Part shown: positions 43,163 to 52,608 of the stretch, in pieces
Position numbering within the stretch: the first letter of the stretch is position 1
Layout: the number at the start of each line of letters is the position of its first letter
Assembly (NCBI RefSeq): GCF_015220045.1
Contig: NZ_JADBGB010000001.1
Location: forward strand, 372,001 to 436,000
DNA from: Marivivens aquimaris
GTDB taxonomy: Bacteria; Pseudomonadota; Alphaproteobacteria; Rhodobacterales; Rhodobacteraceae
DNA: 64,000 nucleotides
Direction: 5' to 3'
The notes under the pieces: model-generated
What the model was told of the DNA's origin: nothing
The model's input: only the letters and a program-made list of their open reading frames with translations
Databases searched by the model: none
Translations under genes and position numbers: made by a program

Positions 43163-44349
43163 GCCGAGCATTCTTGGTCGTCATTGACTCGGTCGGCATT
43201 GGGGGCGCCCCTGATGCCGACAAGTTTTTTAACGACGGAAAGCCCGACACCGGAGCGAACACCATCGGTCATATCGCGCAAGAGCGGGCCAAAAGCGGGA
43301 AGGGGCTGGTGCTGCCGCTCCTCGACGGGCTGGGGCTTGGCGCTGCGCTGAACCTTGCCTCCGGGCTGGAGGCGCCCGATCTGGGTGCTGCGCCGCTGTG
43401 CGCATGGGGCGCTGCGACCGAAGTGTCGATGGGCAAGGACACGCCCTCGGGCCATTGGGAGCTGGCAGGTGTGCCGGTGCCGTGGGATTGGGGCTATTTC
43501 ACCGACGAAGAAAACAGCTTCCCCGAAGACGTAATCGCCAAGGTCTGCGAGGTCGCGGGCGTTGACGGCATCCTCGGCAACTGCCACGCCTCTGGCACGC
43601 AGATCATCGCGGAACTGGGCGAAGAGCACCAGAAAACGGGCAAGCCGATCTGCTACACCTCTGCCGACAGCGTGTTCCAGATCGCGGCGCACGAGGACAC
43701 CTTCGGCCTCGAGAAACTCTACGATCTGTGTAAGGGCCTCGCGCCGATGCTGCACGACATGAAAATCGGCCGCGTCATCGCGCGTCCGTTCGTGGGTGAA
43801 CCTGGAAATTACACCCGCACCGCGAACCGCAAGGACTACGCCATCAACCCGCCGTCGCCGACACTGTGCGACTGGGTGAGCGCGGAGCATCGCAAGGTCT
43901 ACGCCGTGGGCAAGATCGGCGACATCTTCTCGATGCAGGGTATCGACGAAGTGCGCAAAGGACGTGACCACATCCTGATGGATCACCTCGACGATCTGGT
44001 GAACGAGGCCGAGGACGGCTCGCTGACCTTTGCGAACTTCGTCGAGTTTGACAGCGAATACGGCCACCGCCGCGATGTAGACGGCTATGCCGAGCATCTG
44101 GAGTGGTTCGACGAACGTATGTCGCAGATCATCCCGCGCCTCCGCGAGGATGACCTGCTGGTGATTACGGCCGACCACGGGAACGATCCCACGTGGTTCG
44201 GCACCGACCACACCCGCGAACGGGTGCCGGTCCTGATGTATGGTGTGGGGGCAAAAGAGCTGGGCCATATGGCCTTTGTCGATGTCGCTGCGTCGGTTGC
44301 GGCCCACCTCGGGGTCCCGTCGCAGGGTGAAGGGAAAAGCAAGATATGA
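43159..44349 (+). CDS. deoB: Phosphopentomutase
   Basis: The 396-residue, manganese-dependent enzyme moves phosphate between C1 and C5 of ribose or deoxyribose. It belongs to the alkaline-phosphatase superfamily: VIDSVGIGGAPDADKF near the start, TPSGHWELAG around the phosphothreonine, EFDSEYGHRRDVDG, and ITADHGNDPTW metal ligands. Start and stop both overlap neighbours by four bases (ATGA), so it is translated as part of the operon. Confidence 0.96.
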   Translation: MSRAFLVVIDSVGIGGAPDADKFFNDGKPDTGANTIGHIAQERAKSGKGLVLPLLDGLGLGAALNLASGLEAPDLGAAPLCAWGAATEVSMGKDTPSGHWELAGVPVPWDWGYFTDEENSFPEDVIAKVCEVAGVDGILGNCHASGTQIIAELGEEHQKTGKPICYTSADSVFQIAAHEDTFGLEKLYDLCKGLAPMLHDMKIGRVIARPFVGEPGNYTRTANRKDYAINPPSPTLCDWVSAEHRKVYAVGKIGDIFSMQGIDEVRKGRDHILMDHLDDLVNEAEDGSLTFANFVEFDSEYGHRRDVDGYAEHLEWFDERMSQIIPRLREDDLLVITADHGNDPTWFGTDHTRERVPVLMYGVGAKELGHMAFVDVAASVAAHLGVPSQGEGKSKI

Positions 44350-45332
44350 GCTGGCAATCACTGCCCAAAGTCGAACTGCACCTGCATTTCGAAGGCGCCG
44401 CGCCGCCGTCGTTCATTCGTGGGTTGGCCAAGGAAAAGAACGTCGACCTATCGAAGATTTTCGACGAGGACGGCGGATATCGCTACGAGAACTTCGACCA
44501 CTTCCTTGAGGTTTACGAGGCCGCGACGTCGGTCCTGAAAACGCCCGAGGATTTCGCCCGCCTGTGTGACGCCGTGCTCGAACAGAGCCGCGAGCAGGGT
44601 GTGGTCTACACCGAAACATTCCTGTCGCCGGAGTTCTGCGGCGGTGCTGACGTTGCCGCGTGGAAGGAATACCTTCACGCCATCGAAGAGGCTGCCGCGC
44701 GCGGCGAGGCTCAGGGCATCACGCTCAAAGGCTGCGTGACCGCGATCCGCCACTTCGGACCGGACCGCGCGAAGTTGACCGCCACCTGTGCCGCCGAGAC
44801 CGCTGGCGATTTTATCACGGGCTTTGGTCTGGCTGGTGCCGAGATGATGGGCCGTCCGGGTGACTTTGCCTACAGTTTCGACATGGCGCGCGAAGCAGGT
44901 CTGCGTCTGACCGCCCACGCAGGCGAGTGGGGCGGGCCGGACATGGTTGCCGACACGATCCGCGATCTGAAGGTCGAGCGCATCGGCCACGGGATCAACG
45001 CGATCAAGGACGCCTCGCTGGTCAAACAGATCGCGGAGCAGGGCATCACGCTCGAAGTCTGCCCCGGATCTAACGTTTTCCTCAACGCCGTCGAAAGCTG
45101 GGACAAGCATCCGATCCAGCGACTGCGCGACGCGGGCGTGAACGTGACCGTTTCGACCGATGATCCGCCGTTCTTCCACACGACGATGACCGAAGAATAC
45201 AACATGCTAGAGAAGACATTCAGCTGGGCCGAGGATGACTTCCGCGAAGTGAACCGTGTTGCCCTCGACGCCGCCTTCTGCGACAGCGCCACCAAAGAAC
45301 GTATCGCCAAACGACTGGAGCCCGAGACATGA
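44346..45332 (+). CDS. add: Adenosine deaminase
   Basis: This 328-residue zinc amidohydrolase converts adenosine to inosine. Metal ligands include the LHLHFEGA pair near residues 11-13, [10 protein letters not shown] (His and catalytic Glu region), the helix with GHGINAI, and the late Asp pair in STDDPPFF. Length is typical (325-345). It overlaps deoB and upp by four bases each. Confidence 0.95.
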   Translation: MSWQSLPKVELHLHFEGAAPPSFIRGLAKEKNVDLSKIFDEDGGYRYENFDHFLEVYEAATSVLKTPEDFARLCDAVLEQSREQGVVYTETFLSPEFCGGADVAAWKEYLHAIEEAAARGEAQGITLKGCVTAIRHFGPDRAKLTATCAAETAGDFITGFGLAGAEMMGRPGDFAYSFDMAREAGLRLTAHAGEWGGPDMVADTIRDLKVERIGHGINAIKDASLVKQIAEQGITLEVCPGSNVFLNAVESWDKHPIQRLRDAGVNVTVSTDDPPFFHTTMTEEYNMLEKTFSWAEDDFREVNRVALDAAFCDSATKERIAKRLEPET

Positions 45333-45961
45333 CCGAACACCTGACCGTCGTGAACCACCCGCTGGTGCAGCACAAACTGACCCTTATGCGCGAGAAGGAC
45401 ACTTCCACGGCGTCGTTCCGCCAGCTGCTCAAGGAAATCTCGCTGCTGCTTGCTTACGAGATCACCTCTGAACTGCCGATGACCACGCAGAAGATCGAAA
45501 CGCCGCTGTGCGAGATGGATGCGCCGGTGATCGAGGGTAAGAAGCTCGCGCTGATCTCGATCCTGCGTGCGGGCAACGGCCTGCTCGACGGTATCCTCGA
45601 ACTGATCCCCGCGGCCCGCGTCGGTTTCGTCGGCCTCTACCGCGATCATGAAACGCTGCAGCCGGTCGAATACTATTTCAAGGTTCCGCAGAACCTCGAA
45701 GACCGCACGGTCATTGTTGTCGACCCGATGCTGGCGACCGGTAACTCTTCGGCGGCTGCGATCGACATGATCAAGAAGGCCGGCGCGAAGGATATCCGCT
45801 TCATGTGCCTTCTGGCCGCCCCCGAAGGTGTCGCCCGCATGAAAGAGGCGCATCCCGATGTTCCGATCGTCACCGCGTCGCTGGACGAGAAGCTCAACGA
45901 GCTCGGTTACATCGTTCCGGGCCTAGGTGATGCGGGCGACCGCATGTTCGGCACGAAATAA
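45329..45961 (+). CDS. upp: Uracil phosphoribosyltransferase
   Basis: The 210-residue enzyme makes UMP from uracil and PRPP. The PRPP loop is [20 protein letters not shown], and the uracil-binding part is [18 protein letters not shown] at the C-terminus. It is the last gene of the operon cdd-deoA-deoB-add-upp. A strong 22-base hairpin without T-run follows at 45998. Confidence 0.96.
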   Translation: MTEHLTVVNHPLVQHKLTLMREKDTSTASFRQLLKEISLLLAYEITSELPMTTQKIETPLCEMDAPVIEGKKLALISILRAGNGLLDGILELIPAARVGFVGLYRDHETLQPVEYYFKVPQNLEDRTVIVVDPMLATGNSSAAAIDMIKKAGAKDIRFMCLLAAPEGVARMKEAHPDVPIVTASLDEKLNELGYIVPGLGDAGDRMFGTK

Positions 45962-45997
45962 GGCCGAAATCAGGCGCCGAAATGGCTTAGCCCAGGC

Positions 45998-46019
45998 GTA
46001 GACTCTTTACAGAGTCTAC
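45998..46019. terminator. Perfect hairpin after upp
   Basis: GTAGACTC-TTTACA-GAGTCTAC, eight-base arms. It lies 37 bases after the upp stop and 42 before the next start. There is no T-run, so it could be a terminator stem, an mRNA stabiliser or an operator. Confidence 0.45.
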
Positions 46020-46060
46020 TCGCTCGTACATTGTTTCCATGAGATATTTTGGAGACGGGC

Positions 46061-47509
46061 ATGTTGAACTCGCGCTTCGTTGCGGCGGCAGTCATTTCGG
46101 TTCTTTCGCAGGTTCTGCCTGCATCTGCACAAAGCAGCATCATGGCCGTTCCCGCCGAAATTCCAGCGGCGAGCTACTCCGGCAGCCAGTATGTCGACAG
46201 CAAGGGCTGCGTCTTCATCCGCGCGAACATGGCGGGCACCTATAGCTGGGTGCCGCGCCTGACCCGCGACCGTCAGCAGCTTTGTGGTTTCCAGCCGACC
46301 GGCGGCGCGACGCGCTCGATCGAGGCGGCGAATGCGGCTGCCGCGGCGAGCGCCGAGGTCCTGACGCTCGACCTCGATACGCCAACGCCAGCTGCGCCGC
46401 CCGCGCCTGTGCAGGTCCAAGTGCAGGCACCCGCACCTGTCCGGACGGCGTCGACCTCGGTCGGTGATCCGATCCGCACGGTTGCGTCGATGACATCGCG
46501 TCCGGCCACTCCGCCCGTCGCAGTGTCGGTGACTGTGCCGTCTGTGACCCCGCAGATCGTGGTTGCACCCGAGCCGCAGCGCATGACCCTGTCCGAGATT
46601 TGCGAAGGCCGCACGGGTATCCAGCGGTCGTACCTCAATGCCGAAACGGGTCAGCCCGTGGACTGCGGCCCTGCGCCTGTTGCCGTCACTGTCGCGACCG
46701 TTGCGCCCGCGCCCGTGGCGAACGGCTGCGATACCTCTGCCCATATGAACTCGCGCTACGCTGTGCGTTGCGGTCCGCAGACCCAGCCGATCCGCGCTGG
46801 CGGTGCCACCGTTCCGGCCAGCAATCCCGTGCTCGAATTTAACCGCACACCGCCGAGCGTTTCGACCGTATCGGTTGCGCCGACCGTCGTGGCTCCTGCC
46901 GTCACCGTGGCCCCGACCGTGACTGTCACCGCGCCTGTCGTGGTCGCGCCGACCCAAGCTGCGCCTGCGGCTTCCTCGTGCAGCGGCTTCGATGATGTCA
47001 GCTCGCGCTACATGGCGGGGTCGGTCCGTTGCGGTCCGCAGACCCTGTCGCCGTCGGGCGGCTCTTCGCTGAGCTACAAGACCTCCGGCCTTTTCGGCAC
47101 GGATATTCCGGCGTCCAACCCGACTTCAGGAACTTACCGCGTGGGCGACCATCCGGCAGGCTACGAGACCGCTTGGGATGACGGTCGTCTGAACCCGAAC
47201 CGCGGCATCCCGGCAGCAACGGCGCAGGTCGTCATTTCGACCCGCACGGCTCCGGTCGCGGCTCCTGCAGTTGTTGCGACCTCGCACCGCTTTGTTCAGG
47301 TCGGCACCTATGCGGTGGCTGCGAACGCACAGGCTGCGATGGCGCGCCTTCAGTCGATGGGCTATCCGGTGTCGAACGGAACGGTGCGTTCCAATGGCAA
47401 GAATATGACCGTCGTCGCAGCAGGTCCGTTCAGCAACGCCGCTGCGCTGCGGGGTGCGCTGCAATCGGTTCGTGCGGCTGGTTACGCCGACGCGTTCACG
47501 CGCGGCTGA
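46061..47509 (+). CDS. Secreted SPOR-domain protein with internal cysteine repeats
   Basis: The 482-residue product has a signal peptide (about 1-24, ending PASAQ), long A/P/V/T-rich linkers, and a C-terminal SPOR domain (about 405-480; SHRFVQVGTYAVAANAQAAM) that binds denuded peptidoglycan at division sites. Three repeats in the middle share C-x-SRY-x-RCGPQT or a variant: ICEGRTGIQRSYLNA...DCGP, GCDTSAHMNSRYAVRCGPQT, SCSGFDDVSSRYMAGSVRCG. GGAGACGGGC precedes ATG 46061, which is preferred to a TTG at 46049. Function is inferred as envelope or division related. Confidence 0.85.
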   Translation: MLNSRFVAAAVISVLSQVLPASAQSSIMAVPAEIPAASYSGSQYVDSKGCVFIRANMAGTYSWVPRLTRDRQQLCGFQPTGGATRSIEAANAAAAASAEVLTLDLDTPTPAAPPAPVQVQVQAPAPVRTASTSVGDPIRTVASMTSRPATPPVAVSVTVPSVTPQIVVAPEPQRMTLSEICEGRTGIQRSYLNAETGQPVDCGPAPVAVTVATVAPAPVANGCDTSAHMNSRYAVRCGPQTQPIRAGGATVPASNPVLEFNRTPPSVSTVSVAPTVVAPAVTVAPTVTVTAPVVVAPTQAAPAASSCSGFDDVSSRYMAGSVRCGPQTLSPSGGSSLSYKTSGLFGTDIPASNPTSGTYRVGDHPAGYETAWDDGRLNPNRGIPAATAQVVISTRTAPVAAPAVVATSHRFVQVGTYAVAANAQAAMARLQSMGYPVSNGTVRSNGKNMTVVAAGPFSNAAALRGALQSVRAAGYADAFTRG

Positions 47510-48529
47510 TTACCGACCACAGATATTCTGGAGCGCAACCCAGTCGCCATCCGACAGGATGAGCGGCGCTTGCGCGGCATTTACCGGATCGGCAGCGATC
47601 AAGTTGGCGGTCGTATTGCCGGTTTCGTCCACTGCGTAAGCGTAGGGTTTGGTCGAGATCTGGGCATTTTCGAACGCCGCAAGCATCTGGTTCAGCGAGG
47701 GCTGGGGCAGGTCTTCGTTCGACATCGACAGCGCGTATTCACGCAGCGCGTTACTGTCGATTTCGCCGGTTGTCAGCAGGTGGAACGTCTCGAATAGGCC
47801 GATATGGCTGAGCACTTCGGCCAGCGGATCGTTCTCTGCGCGGATGCGCTCTGCCGCGATCAGGTAGCCAGCGGCAACGGCGGGGTCCTCGTGGTTTTCG
47901 ACCAGCGAACGGTTCAGCACGGTGATGTTGCCAGGCAGGGCGAGGACGGCGGGCACTTCCTCGGGCAGGATCACAACCTGCGCGTCGGAATTGTTCGGAA
48001 GGGCGCGTGACTTCAGACGGTTCAGCGACAGCAGGCCGCGCGGGTTGCGGCACGCAGTGCCAGAGACCCGCTGAAGGTGGCCGAGGATCGTCGCGCCGAT
48101 TTCCTCACGCTTGGCCATCGGAACGGCCTCGACCGCTTGGTGGCGGAGCAGCGGGGGCAGGGTGAACGCGCCTGCAACGATGGCCAGCAAAAGGATACCC
48201 CTGATCCAGCCCTTCCGGCGCGGCGCATTCGTCGGACGGCGGCGGGCGATGCTGTCGCGGACGGTCTCGATCGCCTCGACCATCGTTTCGTCCTCGATCT
48301 CCAGCACTTCAAAGGCATCGCTATCGGGCGAATAGAGCGCGGGCATCTCGGTGCCGTTCAGGCGCATCGTGGCGGGCAGGGACCAGTGGGTGAGGGGCTG
48401 ACCGCTGGTATCGCGGATAATCAGCGACGCATCACCGAACGATACAACGACCTCGAATGGCGCGTCGTCCTTCGACGGGCGCCAGTATCCGGTGCTTTCA
48501 AGTCGTGCGTAGCGTGTAAGTGCGGTCAT
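47510..48529 (-). CDS. Membrane protein with degenerate M48-peptidase-like domain
   Basis: The 339-residue protein has a soluble N-terminal part (residues 1-100, beta-rich), one membrane helix at about 109-127 (WIRGILLLAIVAGAFTLPPL), and a periplasmic part. The segment NITVLNRSLVENHEDPAVAAGYLIAAER resembles M48 metallopeptidases around their HExxH motif, but zinc-binding residues are missing here. It may be a non-catalytic relative. The match is by eye and uncertain. ATG 48529 opens the folded part; the stop abuts the convergent SPOR gene. Confidence 0.6.
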   Translation of the reverse strand: MTALTRYARLESTGYWRPSKDDAPFEVVVSFGDASLIIRDTSGQPLTHWSLPATMRLNGTEMPALYSPDSDAFEVLEIEDETMVEAIETVRDSIARRRPTNAPRRKGWIRGILLLAIVAGAFTLPPLLRHQAVEAVPMAKREEIGATILGHLQRVSGTACRNPRGLLSLNRLKSRALPNNSDAQVVILPEEVPAVLALPGNITVLNRSLVENHEDPAVAAGYLIAAERIRAENDPLAEVLSHIGLFETFHLLTTGEIDSNALREYALSMSNEDLPQPSLNQMLAAFENAQISTKPYAYAVDETGNTTANLIAADPVNAAQAPLILSDGDWVALQNICGR

Positions 48530-48594
48530 CTGCTTTGTTATTCTTGTCCCACCCCTTTGAAGTGCATCCAACAAGGGGGTGGGTCAAGGGCAGT

Positions 48595-50232
48595 TTAAGC
48601 AGACTCTACCATTGCGCGAGCCTTGGCGCGCAGTTCGAACTTCTGGATTTTGCCGGTCGAGGTCTTGGGAAGCTCCTCGAACAGCACCTTTTTCGGGGTC
48701 TTGAAGCCCGCCAGGCGGGAACGGACGTGCGCGATGAGGTCGGCGTCAGTCGCCTCGGCCCCTTCTTTGAGTTCGACGAAAGCGCAGGGCACTTCGCCCC
48801 ACTTTTCATCAGGCATTGCGACCACGGCGCAAAGGTTGACGGCTGGGTGATGCATCAGCGCGCCTTCGACCTCGACCGACGAGATATTCTCGCCGCCAGA
48901 AATGATGATGTCCTTGGCGCGGTCCGCGATCTGCATGTAGCCGTTGGGGTGCTGGATCGCGAGGTCTTCGGAATGGAAGTACCCGCCGCGGAAGGCTTTC
49001 TCGGTCGCTTCGGGGTTCTTGTAGTAGCCCTTCATCACCGAGTTGCCGCGCATTACGATCTCGCCCTGCGTGGTGGCGTCCATCGGGATCTGCTGCACGT
49101 TTTCGTCGACCACGGTGATGTGTTCGTTCATCGGCATGGAAACACCCTGACGGGCCTTGATCGCGGCCTGTTCGTCGGCTGGCAGGGCCTCCCATGCCGG
49201 GTCCCAAGTGCATTCGGTGGCGGGGCCGTAGGTTTCGGTGAGGCCGTAGACCTGCGTGATATTGAACCCGAGCTTTCCGACAGCGGCGAGCGTGGCGGCA
49301 GCGGGCGGTGCGCCTGCGGTGAACACCTCGACCGTGTGGTCGAATTCGCGGCGGTCTTCGGCTTTGGCGTTGACGATCAAGTTCAGAACGATGGGCGCGC
49401 CGCCAAAGTGCGTGACGCCCTCATCCGCGATGGCATTGTAGATCGCCTTTGCCGTCACATCGCGGCAGCAGACGACCGCGCCGCCGAGGGCAGGGATCAT
49501 CCAGACGTGGCACCAGTTGTTGCAGTGGAAAAGCGGCACAATGGTCAGGTAGCGCGGGTAGAGCGTCATGCGCCATGAAATCGGCGTGGCCATCGTGATG
49601 AGGTACGCGCCGCGGTGATGGTAGACGACGCCTTTGGGGCGGCCCGTGGTGCCGGAGGTGTAGTTAAGCGCGATGCTTTCCCACTCGTCCTCTGGCATGA
49701 TCCACTGGAAATCGGGATCGCCGGTTTTCAGGAAATCCTCGTAGTCCATCTGGTTGCCGAGGTGCGGCACGCCAGCGACGTCATCGGGCACTTCGATCAC
49801 GAGCGGGGCGGTGCCCTCCATGCGGTCGATGGCTTCCATGCAGACCGGAATAAACTGGCTGTCACAAAGGATGATCTTCGCTTCGCCATGATCGAAGATG
49901 TAAGCGATGGTATCGACGTCGAGGCGGATGTTGATCGTGTTGAGCACGCCGCCCGTTGCGGGGACAGCCCATGTCGCTTCGACGTGGGCGGGGACGTTCG
50001 GCAGGATGGTGGCGACTACATCACCGGGTTTGATGCCGGCCTTGACCAGCGCAGAGGCAAGTCGCGTGACCCGCTCGTGCATCTGGGCGTAGGTGTAGCG
50101 ATGGTGGCCGTAGACGAGCGCATCACGGTCCGCGAATACCCGCTTGGCGCGGGTCAGATGGCTGAGAGGCGTGAGCGGTACATAGTTCGCTTCGCGTTTG
50201 TCCAAACCTGTTTCATCGGCCATCCAGCCCAT
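48595..50232 (-). CDS. Acyl-CoA synthetase, possibly DmdB-like
   Basis: This 545-residue AMP-binding ligase has YTSGTTGRPKGVVYHHRGAY (phosphate loop), VYGLTETYGPATEC, GEIVMRGNSVMKGYYKNPEA, and the catalytic lysine in LPKTSTGKIQKFEL. It activates a carboxylate to a CoA thioester. Roseobacter ligases of this length and style include methylmercaptopropionate-CoA ligase DmdB; the substrate cannot be fixed by sequence reading. GGGAGAG lies before ATG 50232. The acyl-CoA dehydrogenase at 56861 and fadJ/fadA nearby could process its product. Confidence 0.88.
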   Translation of the reverse strand: MGWMADETGLDKREANYVPLTPLSHLTRAKRVFADRDALVYGHHRYTYAQMHERVTRLASALVKAGIKPGDVVATILPNVPAHVEATWAVPATGGVLNTINIRLDVDTIAYIFDHGEAKIILCDSQFIPVCMEAIDRMEGTAPLVIEVPDDVAGVPHLGNQMDYEDFLKTGDPDFQWIMPEDEWESIALNYTSGTTGRPKGVVYHHRGAYLITMATPISWRMTLYPRYLTIVPLFHCNNWCHVWMIPALGGAVVCCRDVTAKAIYNAIADEGVTHFGGAPIVLNLIVNAKAEDRREFDHTVEVFTAGAPPAAATLAAVGKLGFNITQVYGLTETYGPATECTWDPAWEALPADEQAAIKARQGVSMPMNEHITVVDENVQQIPMDATTQGEIVMRGNSVMKGYYKNPEATEKAFRGGYFHSEDLAIQHPNGYMQIADRAKDIIISGGENISSVEVEGALMHHPAVNLCAVVAMPDEKWGEVPCAFVELKEGAEATDADLIAHVRSRLAGFKTPKKVLFEELPKTSTGKIQKFELRAKARAMVESA

Positions 50233-50400
50233 GTCTGCTCTCCCGTACTAGAATGACAACAGACGGCATCCTCCCACGCCGCCCGCAACAATGTTGCCGC
50301 AACGCGGCAGTGAAAGCTACTGATGTTTTACGCCCTTCGCCGCGTCAGGCGGACGCATGCACGATTGCGCATAGCTTTGCGGATCGGATAGCAATGCCGC

Positions 50401-51060
50401 ATGATTATCTCGCGCGGGCGCCGCTATATCTTTGTCCACATTCCCAAGACGGGTGGCACCGCGATGGCGCTGGCGTTGGAGCAGCGAGCCAAGGCGGACG
50501 ACATCCTGATCGGTGACACACCCAAGGCGCTGAAGCGCAAACGCCGGCTGAAGGAACTGACACCTTCGGGACGGCTGTGGAAGCACTCTACGCTTGCGGA
50601 TATCGACGGTGTCGTTGCGCCGAAAGAGCTGGACGGGATGTTCATCTTTACCCTCGTACGCAATCCGTGGGACCGGATGGTGAGCTATTACCACTGGCTA
50701 CGGAAGCAGACGTTCGACCATCCTGCGGTCATTGCGGCAAAGGCGGTGGGCTTCGAAGCGTTCCTGCACCGGCCCGAAATCCAAGCCTCCATCGCGGCAA
50801 ATCCCTACAGTAAATACGTGACGGATGCGACGGGGCGGGAGCAGTGTTCGGCCTGTCTGAGGTTGGAGAACCTCGCCGAGGATATGGCGCCGCTGACGGC
50901 TCATCTGGGCTTCACGCCTGACGTTCCCATCGCCAACACATCGCCCCGAAATCCGGATTGGCGACCGTATTATTCCGACGACACGGCTGCAATCATCGCG
51001 CGAATCTGTGCGGCAGATGCCCAAAACTTTGGCTACAACTTTGACGGCATTGGTGCGTAA
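50401..51060 (+). CDS. Sulfotransferase-family protein
   Basis: The 219-residue protein has the PAPS-binding loop HIPKTGGTAM (residues 13-22) and the second site LVRNPWDRMVSYYHWL around residue 85. Such proteins move a sulfate group from PAPS to a sugar or other hydroxyl. The acceptor is unknown, and no glycan gene lies next to it. The ATG at 50401 opens the first strand at once (MIISRGRRYIFVHIPKTG). It is divergent from the acyl-CoA synthetase. Confidence 0.85.
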   Translation: MIISRGRRYIFVHIPKTGGTAMALALEQRAKADDILIGDTPKALKRKRRLKELTPSGRLWKHSTLADIDGVVAPKELDGMFIFTLVRNPWDRMVSYYHWLRKQTFDHPAVIAAKAVGFEAFLHRPEIQASIAANPYSKYVTDATGREQCSACLRLENLAEDMAPLTAHLGFTPDVPIANTSPRNPDWRPYYSDDTAAIIARICAADAQNFGYNFDGIGA

Positions 51061-51207
51061 GCACGCTCAATCACCCGATGTTAGCGTGCATCTGTGCAAT
51101 AAAAGAAACCATTGCCCCGAAAGTGCCAGATTTGCGCTGAATTGCTGACCTACTGAGAGGGTCAACTGGGGTTAACCAATTTTGATTCACATTTAAGGAC
51201 AATTCAG

Positions 51208-51855
51208 ATGTTCGCCTGGAATGACGAGACGTGGGGCATTGCCGCCAACGTTAATGGTCAATCCCTTACCCTCCCGGAGATCGGTCATGGATTTATGACC
51301 GGCTCCACCATCGCTACGCCTAACGGCTGGCGCTTTGTCGAAGCACTCTCGGTGGGAGACGAGGTGATGACCTTCGACGGCGGTGCGCAGCGGATCGTCG
51401 ATATCCGCCGCCACTATATTTACACTCACGAGAGCCACGACCAGATCGAATACTGGCCGATCCACGTGCCGACAGGCGCGCTTTCGAACCTCAAAGACAT
51501 GATGCTGCTGCCCAACCAGGCGGTGATGATCGAAAGCGATGCCGCAGAGGAAGTCTACGGCGATCCTTTCGCTCTCGTTCCTGCTGCCTCGCTCGAAGGT
51601 CTGCGCAAGATCGCTCGCGTCAAACCGAGCCCGCGCGTGGAGGTCATTTCACTCTCCTGCGCGCGTGACCAGATCCTTTTCACCAACGGCAACACCCTGT
51701 GCCTCTGCCGTAAGAGCCGTGACATGATGGACGAGCTGTTCGGACGCGATCAGAGCTACCGCATCCTGCCGATGGATCAGGCCGAACTGCTCGTCGATCT
51801 GATGGAAATCGATGACGGTCTTATCGCAAGCGGCCAAGGCCACCTGCGCGCCTGA
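51208..51855 (+). CDS. Hint-domain protein without the first cysteine
   Basis: The 215-residue protein carries a Hint (Hedgehog/intein) module: TIATPNGWRFVEALSVGDEV, MTFDGGAQRIVDIRR, then LPNQAVMIESDAAEEVYGDP with its FALVPAASLEG continuation. In self-processing members, a Cys starts the block (CFxxGT); here the same place reads HGFMTGSTI. Self-cleavage is therefore doubtful. It has no signal peptide. AAGGACAATTC precedes ATG 51208. Such proteins are frequent in Rhodobacterales and of unknown role. Confidence 0.8.
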   Translation: MFAWNDETWGIAANVNGQSLTLPEIGHGFMTGSTIATPNGWRFVEALSVGDEVMTFDGGAQRIVDIRRHYIYTHESHDQIEYWPIHVPTGALSNLKDMMLLPNQAVMIESDAAEEVYGDPFALVPAASLEGLRKIARVKPSPRVEVISLSCARDQILFTNGNTLCLCRKSRDMMDELFGRDQSYRILPMDQAELLVDLMEIDDGLIASGQGHLRA

Positions 51856-51857
51856 GC

Positions 51858-52454
51858 TTAGAACTGGTAGCCGAAGGTTACCGATAGATAAGGTATCGCC
51901 GCCATATCGGACAGATCACTGTTCAGGTCGGCGATATCGCTTTGCACAGCCGGATCCGACGAGGTGGACGACGCTTCGAGCTGTGCACCGATGGCACCGA
52001 GCTCGCCTGCGAGCGTATAGCCGCTGTTCCACTGCTTGCGGTAGCCTGCGGTGATGACGGGCGCGATGCTGCGGTCGAATGCGATGGTGCCTTTGTAGGT
52101 CTCGTCGTCGTAGAAGGTGCCTTCGATCTCGCCTTTGGTCATGAACATGCCGAGCGAGAGACGGAAGCCGCTCTGTTTCCAGTAATAGTCGGCCATCAGG
52201 CCGTAACCGCCGAGGCTGTCGTTGCCCTCGACCAGAACGCTGTCGCCGTCGTCCTCGTAGGTTTCGCTGGTCGACATGGTCAGAACGCCCGCGCCGAAAC
52301 CGCGCAGGTCGAGACCCGGCTGGATGGCGTAGGTGCCTTCGACTTGGGTGCCGAAAGACGAAATGCCGCTGGCGTAGCCCCAGTCTTGGATGCCTTGGGC
52401 GTGGATGGTGGTTGCAGCCATGAGCGCGGCTACCGTAAATGCGGCACGTTTCAT
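51858..52454 (-). CDS. Small outer-membrane beta-barrel protein
   Basis: The 198-residue product starts with a signal peptide (about 1-19, MKRAAFTVAALMAATTIHA). The mature part alternates hydrophobic and polar residues in short strands (SLGGYGLMADYYWKQSGFRL, FDRSIAPVITAGYRKQWNSG) and ends SVTFGYQF, with the C-terminal Phe needed for barrel assembly. About eight strands would fit. The role is unknown. GAGGGACCG lies before ATG 52454, and the stop lies two bases from the convergent Hint gene. Confidence 0.78.
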   Translation of the reverse strand: MKRAAFTVAALMAATTIHAQGIQDWGYASGISSFGTQVEGTYAIQPGLDLRGFGAGVLTMSTSETYEDDGDSVLVEGNDSLGGYGLMADYYWKQSGFRLSLGMFMTKGEIEGTFYDDETYKGTIAFDRSIAPVITAGYRKQWNSGYTLAGELGAIGAQLEASSTSSDPAVQSDIADLNSDLSDMAAIPYLSVTFGYQF

Positions 52455-52575
52455 GCTCGGTCCCTCACATTTTCTTTTTATTGATGAGAAGGATTAGTCT
52501 GCGCCGTGCCTGTTGAGTACAGGTTTGAGTTGCGCACTCATAGAAACCCTATTCTTGTGGTTTCCACGCCATAGC

Positions 52576-52604
52576 AAAAGGGCGGCCCGTGGGCCGCCCT
52601 TTGT
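52576..52604 (-). terminator. Intrinsic terminator of fadJ
   Basis: GGGCGGCC (52580-52587), loop CGTG, GGCCGCCC (52592-52599), flanked by AAAA and TTT, so it can work on the minus strand just after the fadJ stop. Confidence 0.9.
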
Positions 52605-52608
52605 TTCT

